From positions 1-34,737 of the forward strand of contig JAIKZU010000115.1 in assembly GCA_024681985.1 (NCBI GenBank): 34,737 bases of DNA. The letters are read 5' to 3'. This DNA comes from Lachnospiraceae bacterium. GTDB lineage: Bacteria > Bacillota > Clostridia > Lachnospirales > Lachnospiraceae. Made by a program: the position numbers and the translations under genes. Positions 8,202 through 14,689 of the stretch are shown here, one piece after another; the first letter of the stretch is position 1, and each line of letters opens with the position of its first letter. Under the pieces are notes generated by a model. It made no database searches. It was not told the DNA's origin and saw only the letters and a program-made list of their open reading frames with translations.

Positions 8202-8915
8202 ATGTTTTTACCGTTGACTGAAGAAAATATATCCACCCTTTTGATCGACGGCTCCGTGCTCTTGCTTTTGGCGGGAGTACTGATGGAGACCGGGATCATG
8301 CGACGACGAGGGAAGGATGATGACAAACTGTTTTTTTTGCTGGTGGTCTTAAACATGGCGCTGGCAGTCTCCGACATCATCACCTATCTGGCGGACCGAA
8401 AGGATTTTGTGGGGGCCAGATTCTTTAACATGGGAGGAATCACTTTATTTTACATGATCTTTGTCTTGATGTTCATGGTGTGGTATCACTACTGCCTGGT
8501 CCGGTTCCGGGGGCATGACAGTTCTAAAGTGAGAGGATCCCGGGCCTTCTTCCTGCCGGGGATCATAACGGAGGTACTGCTTTTGATCAATCTCTTTACC
8601 GGGTGGTTCTTTTCTGTGGATGAGAGTAATACCTATCATCACGGGGTGTTGTTCGTTCCGCTGTTTTTAGTGATGGGATATTTTGTAGCATTGAGTCTGA
8701 TTTCCATCGTCAGATACAGGGCGGGAGTGGAAAAGGATAAACTGATCCCTGTATGGATCTATTTACTTCCGATCCTCATCGGAATGGTGGTTCCTTTCGT
8801 TTTCGGAGGGATATCTCTTGCGGCCATCGGTTGCGCCATGTCGGTTGTGTTTACGCACCTTGGCAGCGCCGCCGAGATCGTAAATTATGACGCGGAAGGA
8901 GGGAAGAAAGTATGA
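8202..8915 (+). CDS. Stand-alone multi-TM sensor-like membrane protein
   Basis: A 237-aa membrane protein with about seven predicted helices and hardly any soluble part. A loop between helices reads NLFTGWFFSVDESNTYHHG, closely matching NLFTGWLFWYDD in the next gene and the corresponding loop of the kinase at 6098. This arrangement is seen as the N-terminal sensor of many clostridial GGDEF proteins; here it stands alone with only a short charged tail. RBS GGGAG before the ATG; 18 nt after the response regulator, and its stop overlaps the next ATG (ATGA). No enzymatic motif is visible. It may be an accessory sensor or ligand-binding partner. Confidence 0.7.
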   Translation: MFLPLTEENISTLLIDGSVLLLLAGVLMETGIMRRRGKDDDKLFFLLVVLNMALAVSDIITYLADRKDFVGARFFNMGGITLFYMIFVLMFMVWYHYCLVRFRGHDSSKVRGSRAFFLPGIITEVLLLINLFTGWFFSVDESNTYHHGVLFVPLFLVMGYFVALSLISIVRYRAGVEKDKLIPVWIYLLPILIGMVVPFVFGGISLAAIGCAMSVVFTHLGSAAEIVNYDAEGGKKV

Positions 8916-9937
8916 ACGGAGCAGATACAACGATCTATGCGAACCTGGTTTCTATCATGCTGTCTCTGGGATTGATGGCCTTGGTCCGGAAGCTTAAGAC
9001 AAAGGACGCTATGGAAAAAAGACTTTTCCTCCTGTTGCTGTTTTTGGTACTCAATATGTCCATATTCTATATCCTGTGTGTGTATGCACAGACCGGCGAC
9101 CTTCCCGTTGGAAAAACGGGAGCGCTCATCCTGGATACCGTATTGGAAGTGCTGATCACCCTCTTTGCATTTGACTGGTTTGTGTATGTGGATTATAGGA
9201 TATTCCACAGTGTGGATCATCTGAAGCGCAATATGAAGGTCCTCACCGTTCCGGCGATCCTGGTGGTAGTATTCAACGCCGTGAATCTTTTTACGGGTTG
9301 GTTGTTTTGGTATGATGATGCGCTCGTGTGCCATGAAACGGATTTTTATGTGATCTGTGATTTGGCGCGTCTGTTGTATTTCATCGGTTCCCTGGTCTAT
9401 CTGGAGATCGAAAAACGTAAGAACAAGAGGATGCGGTTCTTCTCCGTAAAGTCTTTCTTTATACCTTTGATGTTCTACGTGCTGTTGTTCTACTTTACAC
9501 CCTATGCCACGGCGGCCCTGGGATTATCCATCGGTCTTGCCCTGATCTATGTGCAGAATATCAACAGCTTATGCTATCAGGATACGGAGACCGGGTTTTA
9601 TAACCTCCTGTATTTACAGGAACTGCGACGTCGGATCGAAAAAGGTGACTATGAACTGAGCAGCGCCATTATGTATACGCTTTCGGAGGGAGACCGACGC
9701 CAAATGGCAAAGCTTATCGATGATCAGCTGCCGGAGGATTGTGACACGATCCGGTGCGGTAGGGATACGGTGGTGACTCTGGCAAGCGTAAAAGAGAAGG
9801 CGCCTCTCCACATGCTTTCTGAGGATGTGGAAATGAGTTTTGAAGAAGCAAAGATTCCTGTTTCCGTTACATATGCACTGAAGAAGAAAAAGGAAAGCGA
9901 AACAGAGTTTTTAGACCGTTTTTTGGAGAAAGCATAG
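8912..9937 (+). CDS. Multi-TM protein with degenerate GGDEF domain
   Basis: A 341-aa protein: about seven TM helices (residues 1 to about 215) with the loop NLFTGWLFWYDD, then a roughly 115-residue cytoplasmic domain. The domain starts like a GGDEF domain (CYQDTETGFYNLLYLQEL against the usual DxLTGLxNR) and ends like one (KIPVSVTYALKKK), but the signature is TIRCGRDTVVTLA instead of RxGGDEFxxxL, the metal/substrate segment DIDxFKxxND is missing and the domain is about 45 residues short. It should not make cyclic-di-GMP and may be a binding or protein-interaction remnant. ATGA overlap with the upstream gene; the next gene starts directly at its stop. Confidence 0.75.
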   Translation: MNGADTTIYANLVSIMLSLGLMALVRKLKTKDAMEKRLFLLLLFLVLNMSIFYILCVYAQTGDLPVGKTGALILDTVLEVLITLFAFDWFVYVDYRIFHSVDHLKRNMKVLTVPAILVVVFNAVNLFTGWLFWYDDALVCHETDFYVICDLARLLYFIGSLVYLEIEKRKNKRMRFFSVKSFFIPLMFYVLLFYFTPYATAALGLSIGLALIYVQNINSLCYQDTETGFYNLLYLQELRRRIEKGDYELSSAIMYTLSEGDRRQMAKLIDDQLPEDCDTIRCGRDTVVTLASVKEKAPLHMLSEDVEMSFEEAKIPVSVTYALKKKKESETEFLDRFLEKA

Positions 9938-10789
9938 ATGGAATATAAAGTAATTGAAATTGACGGCGACAATGTGGAAGAATTTTCCGATTATATCAAC
10001 GAGGACCTGGCGGAACAGATGGATCGGGAGTTTTACAGGGGTATCGGTGCAAAAAACGACAAAGATGAACCCTGTGGCGCCATGGTCTTTGAACTGAAGG
10101 ATTCGGAAAGCGAAGAAGATACGAAAAGCCGGATCAGAATGTTAAATGCCGTGGACGAAGATGCCAAAAATGCCATCTTTACGGAGTACGCAAATGTGGT
10201 CTCGGAGGAAGAGGTGATGGAAAGCTTCTACGAATCTCCGGACAAGGATCTGTGTCAGTATTTGGAGAACAATGGGTTTTCCTTAAGCACGACGGAATCG
10301 AAGGATCTCGTGATCACCGCGGAGGAGATCAAAAAGATCGCCATGCTCTTAAAAGGGAAAAAAGCGCCCGCCTATATCGAGAGCCTTTCGGAAGCTTCGG
10401 TGCTGCAATACCGCAGGTTCGTAAAAGAATGCCTGTTTAAAGGATATAAGGGGCTGATGGATGATCTGGCCTATATCCCGAAGAACTGGTTTGAGACAGA
10501 GGTTTCCTCCTGTGTCATAACGGATGATGAAGTAAACGGCGTATTTTTGATCAAAAAATCCGCCTCCGGAAGTCTTTATACCATGCTCTTTACCGCTTTC
10601 GGCGCAGATTACCAGAGAAACCTGGGGCTCATGATGGCCTATACGGCACAAAAGATCTTGGAATTGTATCCGGAAGATGTAAAGGTGGTGGTCCGTCGGC
10701 ACAATGCCGTGGTGCAGAAACTGACGGATAAGTTTTTCGCAGGCAGTAAAGGAAAGGATGTGTTCAGCGGAAATCGAAGTGAAGGCTGA
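9938..10789 (+). CDS. Unrecognised 283-aa protein, possible GNAT-like fold
   Basis: A soluble acidic protein starting immediately after the upstream stop codon (TAG ATG), so translation is probably coupled. No strong family motif is visible. The pattern suggests two GNAT-like halves: an N-terminal half with DEPCGAMVFELKD and a C-terminal half with SCVITDDEVNGVFLIKKS followed by a helix QRNLGLMMAYTAQKILE and a VVVRRHNAVVQKL strand-helix, but the usual acetyl-CoA loop Q/RxxGxG/A is poor (YQRNLGLMM). Function unknown; its position makes it part of the CstA/kinase/sensor unit. The stop lies in a long imperfect hairpin. Confidence 0.65.
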   Translation: MEYKVIEIDGDNVEEFSDYINEDLAEQMDREFYRGIGAKNDKDEPCGAMVFELKDSESEEDTKSRIRMLNAVDEDAKNAIFTEYANVVSEEEVMESFYESPDKDLCQYLENNGFSLSTTESKDLVITAEEIKKIAMLLKGKKAPAYIESLSEASVLQYRRFVKECLFKGYKGLMDDLAYIPKNWFETEVSSCVITDDEVNGVFLIKKSASGSLYTMLFTAFGADYQRNLGLMMAYTAQKILELYPEDVKVVVRRHNAVVQKLTDKFFAGSKGKDVFSGNRSEG

Positions 10790-10799
10790 CACATCCTTT
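10753..10799 (+). terminator. Long imperfect hairpin at operon end
   Basis: AAAGGATGTGTTCAGC (10753-10768) pairs with GCTGACACATCCTTT (10785-10799), a 15-bp stem with one bulged base and a 16-nt loop, ending in TTT. It spans the last codons and stop of the 283-aa gene and is the likely end of the 6.1-10.8 kb transcript. Confidence 0.55.
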
Positions 10800-10834
10800 A
10801 GATAAACGTTTTCGTAGTATTGCCGGGTCTTGAA

Positions 10835-11080
10835 CTACAGATAGTAGATGGGCATGGCATCACCGATGCCAAAAGCTTCGCCGGCCTCGGCGTCCCGGGT
10901 CAGGACCTGGGAGATATCTTCATATACGACTTTCTTTACCACTTCCTCGGACATACCCGTGATGACGGCTGTGTCCGCTACGGGAGTGGTCTTTTTTTCT
11001 GCCGTGATCTTTTCAACTGTGGACTTTTTCGCCCCGGTGGTCTTTTTTGCGGCTTTTGCCGCAGTACTTTTTCCTGCCAT
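10835..11080 (-). CDS. Small Lys/Ala/Thr-rich protein (histone-H1-like tail)
   Basis: An 81-aa minus-strand protein. GGAGG lies 8 nt before the ATG, supporting real translation. The first 35 residues are basic and repetitive (KSTAAKAAKKTTGAKKSTVE), like histone-H1-type or nucleoid-binding tails; the remainder is an acidic segment (EEVVKKVVYEDISQVLTRDAE). No known domain was recognised. The basic tail suggests nucleic-acid or polyanion binding, which is inference from composition only. It lies downstream of the PHP gene on the same strand. Confidence 0.6.
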   Translation of the reverse strand: MAGKSTAAKAAKKTTGAKKSTVEKITAEKKTTPVADTAVITGMSEEVVKKVVYEDISQVLTRDAEAGEAFGIGDAMPIYYL

Positions 11081-11100
11081 TCTTTTTTCCTCCGTTCATT

Positions 11101-11126
11101 TGATCTTTCGATCCATTCAAAGATCA
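11101..11126 (-). promoter_or_regulatory. Hairpin in the leader of the small basic-protein gene
   Basis: TGATCTTT (11101-11108) and AAAGATCA (11119-11126) form a perfect 8-bp stem with a 10-nt loop, about 20 nt upstream of the small gene's start on the minus strand. It has no U tract in the minus direction, so it is not a clear terminator of the PHP gene. Role unknown. Confidence 0.3.
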
Positions 11127-11148
11127 GGATCTTATATTTTCAATTTTT

Positions 11149-11892
11149 TTAGGCATATTTCTTTTTCAGTTCCAAGGGATGCACCCGATTTAGATCCGAT
11201 CCGTTTAAGATCAGCTCTTTGGGAAAGTTCGTCTCTCGCAGTAAAGATAACCCATAGCCAAAGTCACCCACCCCTTTTCCTCCGTGGCTGTCACTGGACA
11301 GAAAGATGGGCAGCGATATCCTGCGACAGATCTCCAAAATGATCCGGTCGTTTTTTGCGCAGTCCTTTCGGTAAGCGTCCGGCATCAAAGAAGCATTGTT
11401 CAGCTCCGGGAAAACGGCTTTTTTCTTTGCGGCGGATAGGAGTCTTTCATAGTCCGCCGGAAATGTGCCATCATCCGGATGCCCCAGGATCAATACCTTT
11501 GGATGATCCATCGCACCGATATAGGCATCGGTGTAGTCCCTTTGGGGATCCGGGGTGATCACCTTATTATGCAGACTGATGATGGAATAGTCCAGCTTTT
11601 CTAAAATGTCCTCCGGCAGATCCACTTTTCCCTTTGCATCCAGGATGTTTAGTTCTGCACCGTAGTATACCCGAAGGCCGTATCGTATTTTGGGAGCCAG
11701 AAACAGGCTGCGAAAATAGGACGCTTTGCAGGACCCCGGAAAGGCGGGTGCATGATCTGTGATCCCGATGGCAGTCATCCCCCGTGCAGCTGCCTGCCGG
11801 ATCACCTCGGTGGCGGGATCCGTCGTTCCGTGACCGGAGGCAACGGTGTGGATATGCAGATCGGTTGTATACTCCAAAGAACTTGTATTCAT
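11149..11892 (-). CDS. PHP-domain phosphoesterase (YcdX-like)
   Basis: A 247-aa protein with the PHP metal-site motifs in order: DLHIHTVASGHG near residue 11, GITDHAPAFPG, YYGAELNILD, a histidine in ISLHNK, GHPDDG, ELNNAS and FLSSDSHGGKG. This set matches the YcdX/histidinol-phosphatase-like branch, trinuclear-metal phosphatases acting on small phosphate esters; the substrate is unknown. The start at 11892 has no Shine-Dalgarno site, and the -10 of a good promoter lies 6 nt upstream, so the mRNA is probably leaderless. It is divergent from the microcompartment operon and shares its control region. Confidence 0.85.
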   Translation of the reverse strand: MNTSSLEYTTDLHIHTVASGHGTTDPATEVIRQAAARGMTAIGITDHAPAFPGSCKASYFRSLFLAPKIRYGLRVYYGAELNILDAKGKVDLPEDILEKLDYSIISLHNKVITPDPQRDYTDAYIGAMDHPKVLILGHPDDGTFPADYERLLSAAKKKAVFPELNNASLMPDAYRKDCAKNDRIILEICRRISLPIFLSSDSHGGKGVGDFGYGLSLLRETNFPKELILNGSDLNRVHPLELKKKYA

Positions 11893-11898
11893 GGTGTT

Positions 11899-11927
11899 AT
11901 TTTATAAACCTTTTTATAAGATGTCAA
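11899..11927 (-). promoter_or_regulatory. Sigma-A promoter of the PHP gene, predicted leaderless
   Basis: On the minus strand TTGACA (plus 11922-11927), a 17-nt spacer and TAAAAT (plus 11899-11904). The start of transcription about 7 nt after the -10 would fall on the A of the ATG at 11892. Confidence 0.7.
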
Positions 11928-11930
11928 CAG

Positions 11931-11971
11931 AAAACCACAAAGAAACAACAAAAACCACATAAATTATGTGG
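11931..11971. promoter_or_regulatory. Operator-like repeats between divergent promoters
   Basis: Two direct repeats AAAACCACA begin at 11931 and 11951, exactly 20 bp apart. The second runs into a perfect 17-bp palindrome CCACATAA-A-TTATGTGG (11955-11971) ending 7 bp before the -35 of the BMC promoter. Candidates for binding are the DeoR regulator at 20206 or the AraC-type response regulator at 24348; both families use repeats in this spacing range. Which one binds cannot be told from sequence. Confidence 0.55.
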
Positions 11972-11978
11972 GATTATG

Positions 11979-12007
11979 TTGACATTCCAAAAAGATGGCT
12001 ATATAAT
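11979..12007 (+). promoter_or_regulatory. Consensus sigma-A promoter of the microcompartment operon
   Basis: TTGACA (11979-11984), a 17-nt spacer and TATAAT (12002-12007): a full consensus match. Predicted start near 12014, so the leader to the first gene is only about 15 nt and contains the AAAGGAGT ribosome site at 12015. So strong a core promoter normally needs a repressor. Confidence 0.85.
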
Positions 12008-12028
12008 CAACGCCAAAGGAGTGGTTTT

Positions 12029-12394
12029 ATGAACGAAATGAGTGCAACAAAACAGAGGATCATTCAGGAACTGGTGCCCGGTAAACAGGTTACCCTGGCC
12101 CATATCATTGCCAGTCCCGATGAGATCCTGTATGTGAAACTGGGATTGGATCCCCAGACATCTCTCACGCGGTCGGCCATCGGCGTTCTGACCGTAAGCC
12201 CTGCGGAGACAGCCATCATCATGGCGGATATCGCCTTAAAGGCAGCAGATGTGGAGTTGGGATTTGTGGATCGCCTGTCCGGGTCTTTGATCATCACAGG
12301 CTCCGTTTCTTCCGTAGAAGCCTCCGTAAATGCGATCCTTTCCTATGTGGAGGAAAAGCTTGGTTACACTACCGTGCCCGTAACTCGGACATAA
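12029..12394 (+). CDS. pduU: BMC-H shell protein, PduU/EutS type
   Basis: First gene of the microcompartment operon. The 121-aa protein has the circularly permuted BMC fold typical of PduU/EutS: RIIQELVPGKQVTLAHIIA near the N-terminus, then a strand-helix core with SPAETAIIMADIALKAADVE and GFVDRLSGSLIITGSVSSVE. Family hexamers form a shell facet with a small beta-barrel plugging the pore. The ORF track starts at 11966, but that would lie before the -10 element; the ATG at 12029 follows AAAGGAGT by 6 nt. No Fe-S or unusual cysteine is visible. Confidence 0.92.
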   Translation: MNEMSATKQRIIQELVPGKQVTLAHIIASPDEILYVKLGLDPQTSLTRSAIGVLTVSPAETAIIMADIALKAADVELGFVDRLSGSLIITGSVSSVEASVNAILSYVEEKLGYTTVPVTRT

Positions 12395-12437
12395 AAAACG
12401 GTTCTTAAAACAATCATAATAAAGAAGGAGAAAAAAC

Positions 12438-13238
12438 ATGGCATTGAACGAGTACGAAATCAAAAAACAGATCTGTGACATCGGAAAGCGGATCTACGAC
12501 CGCAACATGGTTGCAGCCAACGACGGAAACATCTCCGTTAAGTTGAACGACAATGAGTTCCTCTGCACCCCCACCGGCGTGTCCAAGGGATTCATGACAC
12601 CGGAGTTTATCTGTAAGGTAGATGCGGAAGGAAAGGTACTGCAGGCGAATAAAGGCTTCCGTCCTTCTTCCGAGATCAAGATGCATATGCGGGTATATCA
12701 GAAGCGCCCGGACGTAGGTTCTGTAGTGCATGCGCATCCCACTTTTGCGACGGCATTTGCCATTGCGGGGATCCCGCTGACACAGCCCATCATGCCGGAA
12801 GCAGTGATCGCCCTTGGCTGCGTACCCATCGCACCTTACGGAACACCTTCCACCATGGAGATCCCGGACGCGGTAGAGCCTTATCTGGAGCACTTCGATC
12901 AGGTTCTATTGGAGAGCCACGGCGCTCTGACCTGGGGACAGGATCTGCAGACAGCATATTACAAGATGGAATCCGTAGAATTCTATGCGGAACTTTTATA
13001 CAAGGCCAGACAGTTGGGCGGACCGAAGGAATTCGATGAAAAGACGGTACAGAGACTGTATGAGATCCGTCGTCAGATGGGTCTGCCGGGCAGACATCCT
13101 GCTGACCTTTGCCAGAACAAGGGACAGGCCAACTGCCATAACTGCGGCAACTGCTCTTCTTCCGGCGCAAACGGCGGTGCTTCCGAAGAGATGATCTCCG
13201 AGATCACCAGAAAAGTTTTGGCTTCTCTTGGTAAATAA
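12438..13238 (+). CDS. Microcompartment class II aldolase (rhamnulose/fuculose-1-P)
   Basis: A 266-aa class II aldolase/adducin-family enzyme that cleaves a deoxy-ketose-1-phosphate to DHAP and lactaldehyde. Zn ligands and base are visible in VVHAHPTFATAF (HxH), SSEIKMHMRVY (Glu) and LLESHGALTWG (His). The catalytic domain ends near residue 220; then comes a linker with LCQNKGQANCHNCGNC (CX7CX2CX2C) and a final helix EEMISEITRKVLASL, an encapsulation peptide placed at the C-terminus. With RhaM, RhaB and a rhamnose-type transporter downstream, rhamnulose-1-phosphate is the likely substrate; fuculose-1-phosphate may also be used. RBS AAGGAG at normal spacing. Confidence 0.9.
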   Translation: MALNEYEIKKQICDIGKRIYDRNMVAANDGNISVKLNDNEFLCTPTGVSKGFMTPEFICKVDAEGKVLQANKGFRPSSEIKMHMRVYQKRPDVGSVVHAHPTFATAFAIAGIPLTQPIMPEAVIALGCVPIAPYGTPSTMEIPDAVEPYLEHFDQVLLESHGALTWGQDLQTAYYKMESVEFYAELLYKARQLGGPKEFDEKTVQRLYEIRRQMGLPGRHPADLCQNKGQANCHNCGNCSSSGANGGASEEMISEITRKVLASLGK

Positions 13239-13284
13239 GCAGCGAGCAAGGCTTTAAAGCGTAAGCAGAAAGGAAGTAAGGAAA

Positions 13285-14676
13285 TTGGCTGTTGATGAAA
13301 GAGTTGTACGCGAGATCGTACAAAAAGTAATGGCCTCTGTTCAGTTGGACGGCGAACCGACACAGGCACACGGTGTGTTTAAAGATATGGATTCCGCCGT
13401 GGAAGCCGCCTATGAGGCACAAAAGAAGGTTCGGGTCATGACCCTGGACCAAAGAGAAAAGATCATTTCCATCATGCGCAGAAAGACCCGTGAGAATGCC
13501 GAGATCCTGGCAAACATGGGTGTGACGGAAACAAAGATGGGAAATGTGGGAGATAAGATCCTGAAGCATCAGCTGGTGGCGGACAAGACACCGGGTACGG
13601 AGGATATCACCACCACAGCCTGGTCCGGTGACCGGGGACTGACGCTGGTGGAGATGGGACCCTTCGGAGTCATCGGCTCCATCACTCCCACCACCAATCC
13701 TTCGGAGACGGTGATCTGCAACACCATCGGCATGTTTGCAGCAGGGAATACGGTCGTATTCAATCCCCATCCGAAGGCAATCAAAACCTCCATCTTTGCC
13801 ATCAATCTGATGAATGAGGCATCTTTGGAGGGAGGCGGTCCCGACAATATCGCCGTAACCGTGGAACATCCCACACTGGATACTTCCAATGTGATGATGA
13901 AACATAAAAAGATCCCGCTTCTGTGCGCTACCGGAGGTCCCGGTGTGGTAACAGCGGTACTCTCCTCCGGAAAGAGAGCCATCGGCGCGGGAGCCGGAAA
14001 TCCGCCGGCTTTTGTGGATGAGACCGCAGACGTGCGAAAGGCAGCAAGGGATATCGTAAATGGTTGTACCTTTGACAACAATCTGCCCTGTATCGCGGAA
14101 AAGGAGATCGTAGCGGTGGATTCCATCTGCGACGAACTCATGAATTACATGGTTAGTGAGAATGGATGCTACCTGGCGGACAAGAGTGTACAGGACAAAC
14201 TCATTGCCACGGTACTGACGGAAAAAGGCGCCTTAAACAGAGATTGCGTGGGCCGCGATGCAAAAACCCTGCTTTCCATGGTGGGGATCAACGTGAGCGC
14301 GGACATCCGCTGTATCACCTTCGAAGGACCGAAGGAACATCCGCTGATCACGGAGGAGCTGATGATGCCCATCTTAGGGGTGGTCAGAGTAAAAGATTTC
14401 AAGGAAGGTGTGGAGACAGCCAAGTGGCTGGAACATGGCAACCGCCATTCCGCACACATCCATTCCAAAAATGTGGATCATATCACAGAGTATGCCAGAG
14501 CACTGGATACGGCGATCCTGGTGAAAAACGGACCCAGTTATGCGGCGCTTGGTTTCGGCGGGGAAGGCTTCCCTACCTTTACCATTGCATCCCGGACCGG
14601 GGAGGGCCTGACCAGCGCATCCACATTTACCAAACGACGTCGCTGCGTAATGAGCGACAGCTTATGCATACGATAG
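13285..14676 (+). CDS. pduP: CoA-acylating propionaldehyde dehydrogenase with encapsulation peptide
   Basis: A 463-aa PduP/EutE-family aldehyde dehydrogenase that converts propanal, CoA and NAD+ to propionyl-CoA and NADH. TTG start at 13285, 8 nt after AGGAAG. Residues 4-18 (DERVVREIVQKVMAS) are an amphipathic encapsulation helix, followed by a flexible linker to about residue 35. Catalytic Cys269 lies in NNLPCIAEKE; the cofactor region has GSITPTTNPSETV and CATGGPGVVTAV, and FGGEGFPTFTIASRTGEG closes the fold. Its stop codon overlaps the AGGAGG site of the alcohol dehydrogenase gene, so the two are tightly linked. In the microcompartment it is paired with that enzyme for NAD recycling. Confidence 0.92.
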   Translation: MAVDERVVREIVQKVMASVQLDGEPTQAHGVFKDMDSAVEAAYEAQKKVRVMTLDQREKIISIMRRKTRENAEILANMGVTETKMGNVGDKILKHQLVADKTPGTEDITTTAWSGDRGLTLVEMGPFGVIGSITPTTNPSETVICNTIGMFAAGNTVVFNPHPKAIKTSIFAINLMNEASLEGGGPDNIAVTVEHPTLDTSNVMMKHKKIPLLCATGGPGVVTAVLSSGKRAIGAGAGNPPAFVDETADVRKAARDIVNGCTFDNNLPCIAEKEIVAVDSICDELMNYMVSENGCYLADKSVQDKLIATVLTEKGALNRDCVGRDAKTLLSMVGINVSADIRCITFEGPKEHPLITEELMMPILGVVRVKDFKEGVETAKWLEHGNRHSAHIHSKNVDHITEYARALDTAILVKNGPSYAALGFGGEGFPTFTIASRTGEGLTSASTFTKRRRCVMSDSLCIR

Positions 14677-14689
14677 GAGGTGAAAACGT

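Noticed and set aside
13204-13905. 233-aa minus-strand ORF opposite pduP
   Set aside because: Antisense to a clear aldehyde dehydrogenase gene, no RBS or family features; a shadow of the coding strand.
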